This document shows, piece after piece, positions 16,384 through 26,000 of a DNA stretch of 64,000 nt (position 1 is the stretch's first letter; the number at the start of each line of letters is the position of its first letter). The notes under the pieces are model-generated. The model was not told the origin of the DNA and made no database searches. It saw only the letters and a program-made list of their open reading frames with translations. The translations under genes and the position numbers were made by a program. The stretch is from Streptomyces sp. Tu6071 (GTDB lineage: Bacteria > Actinomycetota > Actinomycetes > Streptomycetales > Streptomycetaceae), in assembly GCF_000213055.1 (NCBI RefSeq), contig NZ_CM001165.1:5788945-5852944 (forward strand), written 5' to 3'.

Positions 16384-16471
16384 CGCCCTCGCCCCGGCCG
16401 GTGAGCGGCCACTCACCGGCCACCCGGGCCGCGCCCTCCGCCGCACGTACGCACGTCCCCCGTACGCGCGC

Positions 16472-16543
16472 GCGCGGGGCGCGGCCCTCGCGTCCGCGCG
16501 GGGCGCGGCCCTCGCGTCCGCGCGGGGCGCGGCCCTTCGCGGC
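16472..16543. repeat. Three 24-bp tandem repeats upstream of phzF
   Basis: Three copies of a GC-only-looking 24-bp unit beginning GCGCGGGGCGCGGCCC start at 16472, 16496 and 16520; the last is degenerate. They lie in the non-coding stretch 16313-16603, which otherwise holds only the terminator and the phzF leader. Confidence 0.8.
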
Positions 16544-16603
16544 CCCTTCGCATGCGCGCCCCGCGCCGACCGCCCCCGCCCGCGTATGCGGTTCAATGCG
16601 GGC

Positions 16604-17275
16604 ATGAGCACATCAGGCACCCCCGGCCTCGACGTCCTGCGGGTCTTCTGCGACGCCGCCGGGCGGCACGGCAACGCGCTCGGCGTCGTCCGCGAGGGCG
16701 CGCGCTTCCCCGGCGACGCGGAGCGCCAGGCGCTCGCCGCGCGGCTCGGGTACAGCGAGACCGTCTTCGTCGACGACCCCGAGCGCGGCGTGCTCGACAT
16801 CCGCACTCCCGGCACCGCGCTCCCCTTCGCGGGGCACCCGCTCGTCGGCTGCGCCTGGCTCCTCGACCTGCCCGCACTCGCCCCGCCCGCCGGGCCCGTC
16901 GAGGCCCGCTCGGACGGCGAGTTCACCTGGATCACCGCCCGCGCCGCGTGGGCGGCCGACCGCGTCCCCGTCCGTTGCGGGAGCCCCGAGGAGGTCGACG
17001 CGCTGCCCGTCCCCGCGCCGGGAGACGGCTGGCGGTACGCCTGGGCCTGGGAGGACGAGGCCGCCGGGCGGGTACGGGCCAGGGGCTTCCCCGGGCGCGG
17101 GGACGGCATCGACGAGGACGAGGCGACGGGCTCGGCGGCGATCGCGCTCACGGCGCACCTCGGGCGCGCGCTCAACATCCGCCAGGGCAGGGGCTCGCAA
17201 CTCCTCACGGCGCCGGGACCCGACGGGCTCGTCGAACTGGGCGGGAGAGTGCGGTTCGCGGAGGGGCCGCGCTGA
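16604..17275 (+). CDS. PhzF-family isomerase/epimerase-like protein, short form
   Basis: 223 residues from ATG 16604. Conserved PhzF features are the N-terminal VFCDAAGRHGNALGVV, the catalytic Glu in YSETVFV (about residue 51), FAGHPLVGCAWLL and DEDEATGSAAIAL near the end. PhzF enzymes isomerise the phenazine precursor DHHA, but most relatives act on unknown substrates in the diaminopimelate-epimerase fold. Typical length is 260-300 residues, so this copy is short, with a compact region between the two lobes. It sits inside the iron/heme island without any phenazine genes, so a phenazine role is not supported. An upstream ATG at 16586 is in frame but has no ribosome site. Confidence 0.82.
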   Translation: MSTSGTPGLDVLRVFCDAAGRHGNALGVVREGARFPGDAERQALAARLGYSETVFVDDPERGVLDIRTPGTALPFAGHPLVGCAWLLDLPALAPPAGPVEARSDGEFTWITARAAWAADRVPVRCGSPEEVDALPVPAPGDGWRYAWAWEDEAAGRVRARGFPGRGDGIDEDEATGSAAIALTAHLGRALNIRQGRGSQLLTAPGPDGLVELGGRVRFAEGPR

Positions 17276-17560
17276 GGCACCGACGAAGGGAGGCGCAGGG
17301 CGGCGCGGAAAGGCGCGGAAAGGCGCGGGTAAAGGGGCGCTGACGACGCGACCGGGCGCGGGCAAAGCTTCGGCGGACCGAGGCAGGGGGCGCGCCCCGA
17401 ACGGCCGCCGCACTCCCGGTGCGCTCGCCGCCGCCCGGGTGAAGCGGCCGCGCCGCTCTCGCTCCCGGCCCGTACCGCGTGCGATCAAGGGACAGGACCG
17501 GGGTGCCGACGCCCCGGTCGCGGCCCGGGACCCGCCCGGGCAACGGCACGGAGGAACTCA

Positions 17561-17920
17561 ATGCGCGCAACCCGCACGGCCGCCGCTCTCGTGGGCGTCC
17601 TGCTGACCGGTACCGTCCTCGCGACCCCGGCGCTCGCGAACGACCGGACCGGCACCCAGACGATCTCCCACGAGGCCGCCGCCGCGTACGCCAAGGGCAA
17701 GGTCGTCTCGAAGATCGACCTGAACGTCCGTGAGAAGCCGACCACCAACTCGAAGGTCCTGCGCACCGTCAAGCCGGGCGCGATCATCGAGCTGCGCTGC
17801 AAGATCATCGACGGCCGCCCCGTCGACGGCAACAGCGTCTGGTACCGCACGGGCTCGAAGGGCTGGGTCGCGGCCCGCTACGTCAAGAACCTGTCGTACG
17901 TGAAGCGCTGCGACGCGTGA
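17561..17920 (+). CDS. Small secreted SH3-domain protein
   Basis: 119 residues. A clean Sec signal peptide (cleavage after ATPALA) precedes one bacterial SH3-type domain. The pattern DLNVREKPTTNSKVLRTVKPG then WYRTGSKGWVAARYV is typical of peptidoglycan- or peptide-binding SH3 modules. GGAGG lies 7 bases before ATG 17561. There is no catalytic domain, so it may bind the cell wall or regulate a wall enzyme. The 285-bp region before it (17276-17560) contains a short repeat of GGCGCGGAAA near 17302 and GC-rich hairpins but no gene. Confidence 0.82.
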   Translation: MRATRTAAALVGVLLTGTVLATPALANDRTGTQTISHEAAAAYAKGKVVSKIDLNVREKPTTNSKVLRTVKPGAIIELRCKIIDGRPVDGNSVWYRTGSKGWVAARYVKNLSYVKRCDA

Positions 17921-17942
17921 CACCCGCACAGGGCTGAACCGC

Positions 17943-17986
17943 GGCGGCCCGGCACCCCCTCCTCCGGGCAGGGGTGCCGGGCCGCC
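17943..17986 (+). terminator. Strong hairpin terminator after the SH3 gene
   Basis: A perfect 16-bp inverted repeat (GGCGGCCCGGCACCCC at 17943-17958, its complement at 17971-17986) with a 12-base loop, 23 bp after the stop. Confidence 0.82.
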
Positions 17987-18087
17987 GTTCTCCGCTCCAC
18001 CGGTTCGCGTCCTTCACCGGCCGCGTCCGCGCGCCGACGGACTCGTCGTACGGGCCTCGCCGGACCTGTGCGCGGGGCCTGACGGGC

Positions 18088-18792
18088 CTACGCGGCGGCG
18101 AGCGGGAACTCCTCGCCCAGCGCGCGGAAGACGCCGGTGTTGAGCGCGAAGGCGCGCCGGCACTCGTCCACGACCCGCTCCTTCTCCACCGCGTCGAGCG
18201 GCAGCGCGTCGAGCCGCTCGCGGTAACCGCGTTTGAAGGCGGCCGGGTTCGCCACCGTGGCGAAGACGTAGAAGCGGACCCCGTCGCCCTTGCGCGCGAA
18301 CCCCCACGTCCGCTCGGCCTTGTCGCGGATGATCTGCCCGCCCGAGAGGTCCCCGAGGTAGCGCGTGTAGTGGTGCGCCACGTACCCGCCCGGCCAGCCC
18401 GCGGCGCACTCGGTGACGCGCGCCGCGTACTCCTCGGTCGCGGGGAGCGGGGCGAGGCCCGCGCGCCAGCCGGGCCCGCGCAGGTGCGCGAGATCCCGCT
18501 CCAGCTCGGGGAGCCGGGCGAGCCCCGGATCGACGAACGGCCCGGCGACGGGATCGCCCGCGAGCGCCGCGAAGTGCTCCTCCAGGGCCCGGTAGACGAA
18601 CCAGAGCTGCTCGGTGTAGCGCGCGAAGGCGTCCACGCCGAGGCGCCCGTTGAGCAGGTCGCTCATGAAGGTCGAGTTCTCGGCCTCCGTGTGCTGGGCG
18701 TGCGAGGCGGTGCGTATGACGGTCGAGAAGGGGGTCTCAGCGGACCCGGCGTCGCTGGCGAGGCCGGGGGAGACGTCCGTCGAGGTGTCCAA
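18088..18792 (-). CDS. hmuO: Heme oxygenase (biliverdin-producing)
   Basis: 234 residues if translation begins at TTG 18792. That codon has GGAGG six bases before it, whereas the in-frame ATG at 18849 abuts the iron box and has no ribosome site. Family marks are TASHAQHTEAENSTFM with the proximal heme His (about residues 26-41) and the Gly-rich distal helix YLGDLSGGQ (about 148-156). The enzyme opens heme to biliverdin, CO and ferrous iron in the cytoplasm. It completes the path from HtaA and HmuTUV, although map-distant by 5 kb. The iron box at 18853-18870 just upstream predicts expression under iron limitation. Confidence 0.93.
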   Translation of the reverse strand: MDTSTDVSPGLASDAGSAETPFSTVIRTASHAQHTEAENSTFMSDLLNGRLGVDAFARYTEQLWFVYRALEEHFAALAGDPVAGPFVDPGLARLPELERDLAHLRGPGWRAGLAPLPATEEYAARVTECAAGWPGGYVAHHYTRYLGDLSGGQIIRDKAERTWGFARKGDGVRFYVFATVANPAAFKRGYRERLDALPLDAVEKERVVDECRRAFALNTGVFRALGEEFPLAAA

Positions 18793-18852
18793 GGAGGACC
18801 TCCAGGGCGTGGAAGAAATACCGAAGCGTGGGGGAACCGGTACGATCATCTA

Positions 18853-18870
18853 ACTTAGGTATGCCTAAGT
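18853..18870 (-). promoter_or_regulatory. Iron box in front of hmuO
   Basis: ACTTAGGTATGCCTAAGT is an almost perfect palindrome with the TTAGG...CCTAA halves of the actinobacterial iron box. It lies about 60 bp before the TTG start of the heme oxygenase gene. Confidence 0.8.
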
Positions 18871-18934
18871 CAATGGGTTCCCGACAGGCTGTCGGCAAAG
18901 CTCCGCGCCGCGCGCGCCACCGCCCCCCCCCGGC

Positions 18935-19792
18935 TCAGGGCGTCGTCAGGATCTCCGCCCCCGTCGCCGTCACGACCAGCGTCTCCTCGAACTGGGCGGT
19001 GCGCCTGCGGTCCTTCGTCACGACGGTCCAGCCGTCGTCCCACTGCTCGTAGTCGTAGGTGCCGAGGGTGAGCATGGGCTCGATGGTGAAGGTCATGCCC
19101 TCGCGCATGACGGTCGTGGCGTGCGGGCTGTCGTAGTGCGGCACGATCAGGCCGGAGTGGAAGGACGTGTTGATGCCGTGCCCGGTGAAGTCCCGGACGA
19201 CGCCGTAGCCGAAGCGCTTCGCGTACGACTCGATGACGCGCCCGATGACGTTGATCTGCCGCCCGGGGCGCACGGCCTTGATCGCCCGGTCCAGTGCCGT
19301 ACGGGTCCGCTCGACGAGCAGGCGCGACTCCTCGTCCACGTCGCCGACGAGGTAGGTCGCGTTGTTGTCGCCGTGCACGCCGTCCTTGAAGGCGGTGACG
19401 TCGAGGTTCACGATGTCGCCGTCGCGCAGCACGGTCGAGTCGGGGATGCCGTGGCAGATGACCTCGTTGACGGAGGTGCACAGCGACTTCGGGAAACCGC
19501 GGTAGCCGAGGGTCGACGGGTAGGCCCCGTGGTCGACCATGTACTCGTGCGCGACGCGGTCGAGTTCGTCGGTCGTGACACCGGGCGCGATGTGCTTCGC
19601 CGCCTCGTCCATCGCCCGCCGCGCGATCCGCCCCGCGACGCGCATCTTCTCGACCGTCTCCGCGTCCTGCACCTCGGGCCCGGTGTACGGCGTGGGCGCC
19701 GGCTTCCCGACGTACTCGGGACGCGGGATGTCCTTGGGGACCCCGCGCAGGGGGGAGATCTTTCCGCTTACGACAAATGACTGGCCAGACAT
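18935..19792 (-). CDS. map: Type I methionine aminopeptidase
   Basis: 285 residues from ATG 19792. The five metal ligands of MetAP are visible: D in [12 protein letters not shown] in HGDNN, H in TGHGI, E in TIEPM and E in AQFEETLVV. The His of the VICHG motif (about 130) is also present. It removes the initiator Met in the cytoplasm. The N-terminal 40-residue extension with PxxPxP-type segments is typical of the second actinobacterial MetAP. It is monocistronic on the minus strand, converging on the heme oxygenase promoter region. Confidence 0.95.
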   Translation of the reverse strand: MSGQSFVVSGKISPLRGVPKDIPRPEYVGKPAPTPYTGPEVQDAETVEKMRVAGRIARRAMDEAAKHIAPGVTTDELDRVAHEYMVDHGAYPSTLGYRGFPKSLCTSVNEVICHGIPDSTVLRDGDIVNLDVTAFKDGVHGDNNATYLVGDVDEESRLLVERTRTALDRAIKAVRPGRQINVIGRVIESYAKRFGYGVVRDFTGHGINTSFHSGLIVPHYDSPHATTVMREGMTFTIEPMLTLGTYDYEQWDDGWTVVTKDRRRTAQFEETLVVTATGAEILTTP

Positions 19793-19966
19793 GGGGTGAG
19801 TCTATGGCGGCCGGGTGCCGGGGGCGGGGGCGCGTACGCGGTGGGAGAGGGCGGACCCGGTCCGGGGGAGCGGTCCGGCCGCGAGCCGACTGAGCGGCCC
19901 GATCTCGGGCACGATGGGACCGGAGCCCGGGGCAGCACCCGGCCGGACCGCGGAAGGACGGAGCGC

Positions 19967-20200
19967 ATGGCTCTCTTCGGCAGGAGCGACAAGCAGGGCA
20001 GCGGCAAACCGGGCGAGTGGTACTACTGCCTGGATCACGCCAAGGTCGAGGAGGGCCCCCAGTGCCCCTCCAAGAACCGCATGGGCCCCTACGCCACCCG
20101 GGTGGAGGCCGAACACGCGATGGACCGCGCGGCGGAACGCAACCGCGAGTGGGAGAACGACGAGCGGTGGAAGGACGGGGGGCGGCCGGAGGGGCAGTGA
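19967..20200 (+). CDS. Small conserved-looking protein of unknown function
   Basis: 77 residues from ATG 19967, with GGAAGGACGGAG just upstream. The sequence is hydrophilic: Trp/Tyr-rich near residues 17-21 (GEWYYC) with two Cys (21 and 33), then a helical, charged C-terminal half (VEAEHAMDRAAERNREWEND). No signal peptide or membrane helix is present. Spacing CxnC with HAKVEEGPQCPSKNRMGPYAT resembles a small metal- or SPOR-like module, but I do not recognise a family. It is divergent from map, with 174 bp between the starts. Confidence 0.7.
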   Translation: MALFGRSDKQGSGKPGEWYYCLDHAKVEEGPQCPSKNRMGPYATRVEAEHAMDRAAERNREWENDERWKDGGRPEGQ

Positions 20201-20319
20201 GGGGCGCCGGGGAGCGCGGCGGGCGGGAGGCGGGCGCGGCGGCCGGACGGTGAGGCCGGACGGGGCGACGGCCGGCACCGCCCTCGTACGCCGCCGCCGT
20301 CACCGCCCGTCCGGCTCGT

Positions 20320-20781
20320 TCACGCCCTCTCCGTCTCCGTCTCCGTCCCCGTCTCCGGCGTGGGCGGCTCCCCCCTCGTCCACACGACATGGACCGCCAT
20401 GGTGGTGAAGCGCCAGCCCTCCGCCGTGCGGCGCAGCGTGGCTTCCCAGCGGCCTCCCACGACGAAGAGGGGATCGGGGGCGGGGGAGTGGTGGATGTGG
20501 ACCATGTACGCGTTCCACGAGGCCGTGGCGTGGTCCGTGCAGAAGGCCGCGTCCGTCACGACGCCCGAGGCGAAGTGCTGCGTGTCGGCGAAGCGGAGCA
20601 GTGCGGTCTCGGCGGTGCGTACCGCCTCGGCGCCCCGCGTCGAGCCCACCGGGGCGATCATGCTCGCGTCGTCGGTGAGGTAGGGGCGGGCCCACCCGGG
20701 GGTGAACTCGCGGGTGTCGAGCGCCAGGAAGAAGCGGTCGACGAGTGCGGTGATCTCTGCCTGATCCGTTCGCGCGGTCAT
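20320..20781 (-). CDS. SnoaL-like / NTF2-fold protein
   Basis: 153 residues from ATG 20781; an in-frame start at 20808 would add nine residues. The cone-shaped NTF2/SnoaL fold is indicated by the N-terminal ITALVDRFFLALD helix and the C-terminal strand pair GGRWEATLRRTAEGWRFTTMAV. Members include small cyclases, dehydratases and stress proteins, so no reaction can be named. The last residues are an ETGTETETE run encoded by a short GAGACG-type repeat. Monocistronic and convergent with the small 19967 gene. Confidence 0.75.
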   Translation of the reverse strand: MTARTDQAEITALVDRFFLALDTREFTPGWARPYLTDDASMIAPVGSTRGAEAVRTAETALLRFADTQHFASGVVTDAAFCTDHATASWNAYMVHIHHSPAPDPLFVVGGRWEATLRRTAEGWRFTTMAVHVVWTRGEPPTPETGTETETERA

Positions 20782-20963
20782 GGTCAGAGTCTGTGCCCCC
20801 AAGGCCACTTGAGGTCAAGAGGCGGCAAAGCCCCTGCCGCGCTCACCACTTGGCCTCAGGTCCCCGACGCCGACCGGGTGGCGGACGACTGTGGGGGAGG
20901 AAAGGGTGCGTGCCAGCGATTTTTCGCGCGGAACGAGCCGCTACTTGCCAGTAGGCTGCCGCC

Positions 20964-21671
20964 ATGACTACCACGGACGACCACGCGCAGAAGCCGCCCC
21001 GCAAGGACCCCTGGGAGCTCCCCGACGTCTCCGGGCTCGTCGTCGGCGTGCTCGGCGGCACGGGCGACCAGGGGCGCGGCCTCGCCTACCGCCTCGCGCT
21101 CGCGGGCCAGAAGGTGATCATCGGCTCGCGGGCCGCCGAGCGGGCAGCCGGTGCCGCCGCCGAGATCGGGCACGGTGTCGAGGGCGCGGACAACGCGGAG
21201 TGCGCGCGCCGCAGCGACATCGTGATCGTCGCGGTGCCCTGGGACGGCCACAAGGCGCTCCTCGCCTCGCTGCGCGAGGACCTCGCGGGCAAGCTCGTCG
21301 TCGACTGCGTCAACCCGCTCGGCTTCGACAAGAAGGGCGCCTACGCCCTCACGCCCGAGGAGGGCAGCGCCGCCGAGCAGGCCGCGTCCCTCCTCCCCGA
21401 CTCGCGCGTCACGGCGGCCTTCCACCACCTCTCCGCCGTGCTCCTCCAGGACCCCGCCGTCGAGAGCATCGACACCGACGTCCTCGTGCTCGGCGAGGCC
21501 CGTGCCGACACCGACCTCGTCCAGGCCCTCGCCCAGCGCATCACGGGTATGCGCGGCGTCTTCGCCGGGCGGCTGCGCAACGCGCACCAGGTCGAGTCGC
21601 TCGTCGCCAACCTCATCTCCGTCAACCGCCGCTACAAGGGCCACGCGGGCCTGCGCGTGACGGACGTCTGA
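20964..21671 (+). CDS. npdG: Coenzyme F420:NADP oxidoreductase
   Basis: 235 residues. The N-terminal Rossmann motif VVGVLGGTGDQGRGLAYR (about residues 26-43) binds NADP. IVAVPWDGHKALL and VVDCVNPL are characteristic of NADPH-dependent F420 reductases. The enzyme moves hydride between NADPH and the deazaflavin F420 and so feeds F420-dependent reductases of secondary metabolism and stress defence. ATG 20964 is well placed. The upstream region contains no clear operator. Streptomyces normally has one or two copies. Confidence 0.92.
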   Translation: MTTTDDHAQKPPRKDPWELPDVSGLVVGVLGGTGDQGRGLAYRLALAGQKVIIGSRAAERAAGAAAEIGHGVEGADNAECARRSDIVIVAVPWDGHKALLASLREDLAGKLVVDCVNPLGFDKKGAYALTPEEGSAAEQAASLLPDSRVTAAFHHLSAVLLQDPAVESIDTDVLVLGEARADTDLVQALAQRITGMRGVFAGRLRNAHQVESLVANLISVNRRYKGHAGLRVTDV

Positions 21672-21779
21672 GCGGCCCCGGACCCCTCGCGGGGCGAGCC
21701 CCCCGGAGCGGGGCACTCGGGGCATGGGGGACACTGGTCGGGCAGCAGGCCCGCCCGTCCACGACAAGGAGCCACCCCC

Positions 21780-21971
21780 ATGCCCCGCCTCGCGCTCTAC
21801 GCCCTCGTCGTCTGCGTCCTCGCCGTCGCCGCCGCCGTGGTCTCCTTCACGCAGGGAAGCTGGCTGGGCATCGTGTGGGTGCTGCTCGCGGGGGTCTCCT
21901 CGAACATGTGCTGGTACTACGTGCGCCGCGCCAGGGCCGAGCGCCAGGCCGCGACGCCGGTCACCGGCTGA
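21780..21971 (+). CDS. Small two-helix membrane protein
   Basis: 63 residues from ATG 21780, with CAAGGAG 8 bases upstream. Two hydrophobic segments (about residues 3-20 and 27-45) with a short loop, then an Arg-rich cytoplasmic-looking tail. No family is recognised. It follows the F420 reductase by 108 bp. Confidence 0.7.
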   Translation: MPRLALYALVVCVLAVAAAVVSFTQGSWLGIVWVLLAGVSSNMCWYYVRRARAERQAATPVTG

Positions 21972-22025
21972 ACCCCGCGGCGCCCCCGCCGCACCTCAGC
22001 GGCCTCCCCGCCGCGCCCCACGGCC

Positions 22026-22832
22026 TCACCCGACGAGCGCGCAGACCGGATCCCGCTCCACCCAGAACCGGAACAGGTTCCGCCCGCAGTACGTGGCGAA
22101 CTCCGGCACCCCGAGCGCCCGCAGCAGGCCGTCCATCGCGTCGAAGAACGCCACGTTCACCTCCGGCACCCACAGCAGCGCGAAGACCGCGATCAGCCCG
22201 AACGGCGCGAACGGCTCCACCTGCCGGCGCACACTCCGCGAGAGCCACGGCTCGATCACCCCGTACCCGTCGAGGCCCGGCACCGGCACGAAGTTCAGGA
22301 TCGCCGCCGTCACCTGGAGCAGCGCGAGGAAGCCCAGCGCGTACTGGAAGGAGCGCGGCACCCCGTCGAGCGCGTGCAGCCAGAACGGGGCCGTGCACAC
22401 GACGGCGAAGAGCACGTTCGTGAGCGGCCCCGCCGCCGAGATGAGACTGTGCCGCCAGCGGCCCCTGATCGCGCCCCGCTCGATGTACACCGCGCCGCCC
22501 GGCAGGCCGATACCGCCGAGGATCACGAAGACCACCGGCAGCACGATGCTCAGCAGCGCGTGCGTGTACTTCGCCGGGTTGAGCGTCAGATAGCCCTTCG
22601 CCCCCACGCTCAGGTCCCCGCTGTGCAGCGCGGTCCGCGCGTGCGCGTACTCGTGCAGGCACAGCGACACGACCCACATCGCGGTGACGAAGAGGAACAC
22701 GGCGAAGGCCGTCGCGTCCGCGTACCCGGTCCACACCGCCCACCCGGAGACGGCGGCCACCGCGACGATGCCCAGGAAGACGGGACTGACCCGCCGGTCC
22801 GAACGGTCCGGCCGCGAGTACGGGGTCGCCAT
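22026..22832 (-). CDS. Site-2 protease-type membrane metallopeptidase (M50)
   Basis: 268 residues with about six membrane helices. The zinc motif HEYAH (residues 60-64) lies in the second hydrophobic segment. The third-ligand motif NFVPVPGLDGY (N..P.P..DG) is near residue 180, the normal order for M50 rhomboid-like intramembrane proteases. Such enzymes cut membrane-embedded substrates, often anti-sigma factors; no substrate is visible nearby. The short form without PDZ domain resembles the SREBP-like M50 subgroup common in actinomycetes. Confidence 0.9.
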   Translation of the reverse strand: MATPYSRPDRSDRRVSPVFLGIVAVAAVSGWAVWTGYADATAFAVFLFVTAMWVVSLCLHEYAHARTALHSGDLSVGAKGYLTLNPAKYTHALLSIVLPVVFVILGGIGLPGGAVYIERGAIRGRWRHSLISAAGPLTNVLFAVVCTAPFWLHALDGVPRSFQYALGFLALLQVTAAILNFVPVPGLDGYGVIEPWLSRSVRRQVEPFAPFGLIAVFALLWVPEVNVAFFDAMDGLLRALGVPEFATYCGRNLFRFWVERDPVCALVG

Positions 22833-23078
22833 GGGGTCTGCTCCAAAAGCCGGGGATCACTCCCCGGTTCGGCCCGGGGTCCGGCAAGACTACGAGGCCG
22901 GTACCCCCCACGGGCGAACTACCCCGCCGACGTGCCGCTTTCCCCACCGGTTCCGTCCCCGCCCACACGAGACCGGCGCCCTGGCCGAGGTCGAACCCGT
23001 ACTCCCGCCGGGGCCCTGACCCCCGGACGCGCCCCGCGTGGCCGCCCGGCCCTCCCGCCGGAGCCCGTGCCGTACACA

Positions 23079-26000
23079 ATGGGTGCCGTGTTCTACCGCG
23101 TCCTCGGCACCACCGCCGCTCTCCGTCCCGACGGCAGCGCCGTTCCCCTCGGCGGGGCGCGGCTGCGCGCGCTGCTCACCGTGCTCGCCGTACGGGCCGG
23201 GCGGAGCGTGTCCGCGACCGTACTCGCCGACGAGGTGTGGGGCGCCGATCCGCCCGCCGAGCCGCAGGCGGCGCTGCAAGCGCTCGTCGGACGGCTGCGC
23301 CGGGCGCTCGGGCCCGGCGCGATCGTCTCCGAGCCCGCCGGGTACCGGCTCGACGTCCCGCCCGACGCCGTCGACCTGCACCGCTTCGGGCGGCTCGCCG
23401 ACGAGGGACGGGCCGCGCTCGACGCCGGGGAGCCCGCACGCGCCGCCGGGCTCCTCGACGAGGCGCTCGCCCTGTGGGCCGAGCCGCCGCTCGCCGACCT
23501 GCCCGAGGCGGAGGCGGAGGCCCGCCACTGGACGGAACGGCTGCGCACGGCCCGTACCGCCCGCTGGGCCGCGGCCCTCGACCTCGGCCACGCCGAGGAG
23601 GCGCTGCCCCCGCTCACCGCCCTGTGCCGCGCCCACCCCCTCGACGAACCCCTCCACCTCCTGCGCCTGCGCGCCCTGCGCGACACCGGGCGCCCCGCCG
23701 AGGCGCTCGCCGCCTACGCGGGCCTCGCCCGCACCCTCGCCGACCGCCTCGGCACCGACCCGGGCCCCGCCCTGCGCGCCCTGCACACCGAACTCCTCGG
23801 CGCGGGCGAGCGGTCCGCGCCCGGCCGGGCACCCGCCCCGGAACCCGCGCGCCCGCCGAGGACCGGCAACCTCCCCGCGCGCCTCACCTCCTTCGTCGGC
23901 CGCGGCACGGACATCGAGACGCTGCGCGCCGACCTCGCCGGGTCACGGCTCGTGACGCTCCTCGGGCCCGGCGGCTCCGGCAAGACGCGGCTGAGCCAGG
24001 AGACCGCCGAGACGCTGCGCGACCGCGTCCCGGACGGCGTCTGGCTCGCCGAACTCGCCCCCGTCACCGACCCCGAGGGCGTCCCCGCCGCCGTGCTCGG
24101 CGCGGTCGGCGGGCGCGAGACCGTCCTGCGCGGCGCCGGGGCCGAGGAGTTCCGCGTCGCGACCGACCGCCAGCACGACGACGTCCTCACCCGGCTCACC
24201 GAGTACTGCGCCCCGCGTCGGATCCTCCTCCTCCTCGACAACTGCGAGCACGTCGTCGGCGCCGCCGCGCACCTCGCGCAGACCCTCCTCGAACGCTGCC
24301 CCCGCCTCACGATCATCGCGACCAGCCGCGAACCGCTCGGTGTCCCCGGCGAAGTCCTCCGCCCCGTCGAACCCCTCCCCGAGCCCGCCGCGCGCCGGCT
24401 CTTCCGCGAACGCGCCGCCGCCGTCAGCCCCGGCTTCACGCCCGCCACGGAGCCCGAGGCCGTCGCCGAGATCTGCCGCCGCCTCGACGGCCTCCCGCTC
24501 GCCATCGAACTCGCCGCCGCGCGGCTGCGGTTGCTCACCCCGCGCCAGATCGCCGACCGCCTCGACGACCGCTTCAGGCTCCTGACCACCGGCAGCCGCA
24601 CCGTGCTGCCCCGCCAGCAGACCCTGCGCGCCGTCGTCGACTGGTCCTGGGACCTCCTCGACGCCCGCGAACGCGCCGTGCTCGCCCGCCTCTCCGTCTT
24701 CGCGGGCGGCTGCGACCTCGCCGCCGTCGAAGCCGTCTGCGCCACCCCCGGGGCACCCGCGGCGGACGTGGCCGACGTGCTCGGCGCCCTCGTCGACAAG
24801 TCCCTCGTCATCGCCGCGCCCGCCCCCGACGGCACCATGCGCTACCGGCTCCTGGAGACCGTCGCCGAGTACGCCGCCGCACGCCTCGCCGAGGAGGGCG
24901 CCGCGACGGCGACCCGCCACGCCCACCTCCTCCACTACCGCGAACTCGCCCGCACCACCGACCCGCTCCTGCGCGGCCCGGAGCAGGGCGCGGCGATCGC
25001 CCGTCTGGAGGCGGAGTACGAGAACCTGCGCCTCGCCCTGCGCGAGGCGCTGGAACGGGCCGAGGAGCAGGAGGTGCTGTGCCTCGTCCTCTCGCTCTCC
25101 TGGTACTGGCAGATCCGCGGCCCGCGCGGCGAGGCCGTGCACTGGGCGGGCGCGGCGGCGGCGCTCGGCCCCGACCCCTTCGCCGAGGGCGCTCCCGAGG
25201 CCCCGCCCGTGGCGGAGAGCTGCACGGCGACGCCCCCGCCGTGGGACGGCACCGTCCTCGACGAGGCCCGGCGCGGCGTGCACCTCATCCACCTCGCGCA
25301 CATGGACATGGACTTCGACCACTGGAGCGACCCCACGCAGCGCGCGAGGCTGCACCGGGCGGCCGAGGTCTACCGCCCCGGCCTGCCGCAGACCTGCCGT
25401 CCCCCGGCCAACGTCTGGTTCTTCGCCGTCCTCTTCACCGGCAACCTCGCCCTCGTCCGCGACGTCGCCGACAGCACCGTGCGCACCGCGCGCGAACTCG
25501 ACCTGCCCTGGGAACTCGCCCTCGCCCTCCAGAACCGCGCCAACCTGCTCGCCAACCGCGCCGACCTCGACGGCGACGCCCTCTCCGACGCGGGCGAGGC
25601 GCTGCGCATCTTCCGCGAGCTGGGCGACAGCTGGGGCGCCGCCGAGGCCCTCGCGGCGCGCGCCGAGGTCCTGGAGTGGCACGGGCGCTACACCGAGGCC
25701 GCCGCCGACTACGAAGAGGCGACGGAGCATGCCCTCACGCTCGGCGCGCACAGCCAGACCGGAGTGCTGCGGGCCCGCATGGGCGGGCTCCTCACCGAGT
25801 CCGACGACCCCGAGGAGAGCGCCCGGGGCGAGAAGCTGCTGCGCGAGATCTTCGACGAGGAGGGCCCCGCGAGCACCGAGGCCCGCCCCGTCGCCCACCT
25901 CTTCCTCGCCATGCGCTACGCCGGGACCGGCCGCCTCGCCGAGGCGCGGCAGGTCGTCGACCGGCTGCGCGACGACTTCGGCAACGGCTCCTTCGTCCTC

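Noticed and set aside
17341..17560. Possible c-di-AMP riboswitch before the SH3 gene
   Set aside because: Wall-protein genes in Streptomyces often have one, and hairpins are present, but the conserved core bases of that riboswitch were not found.
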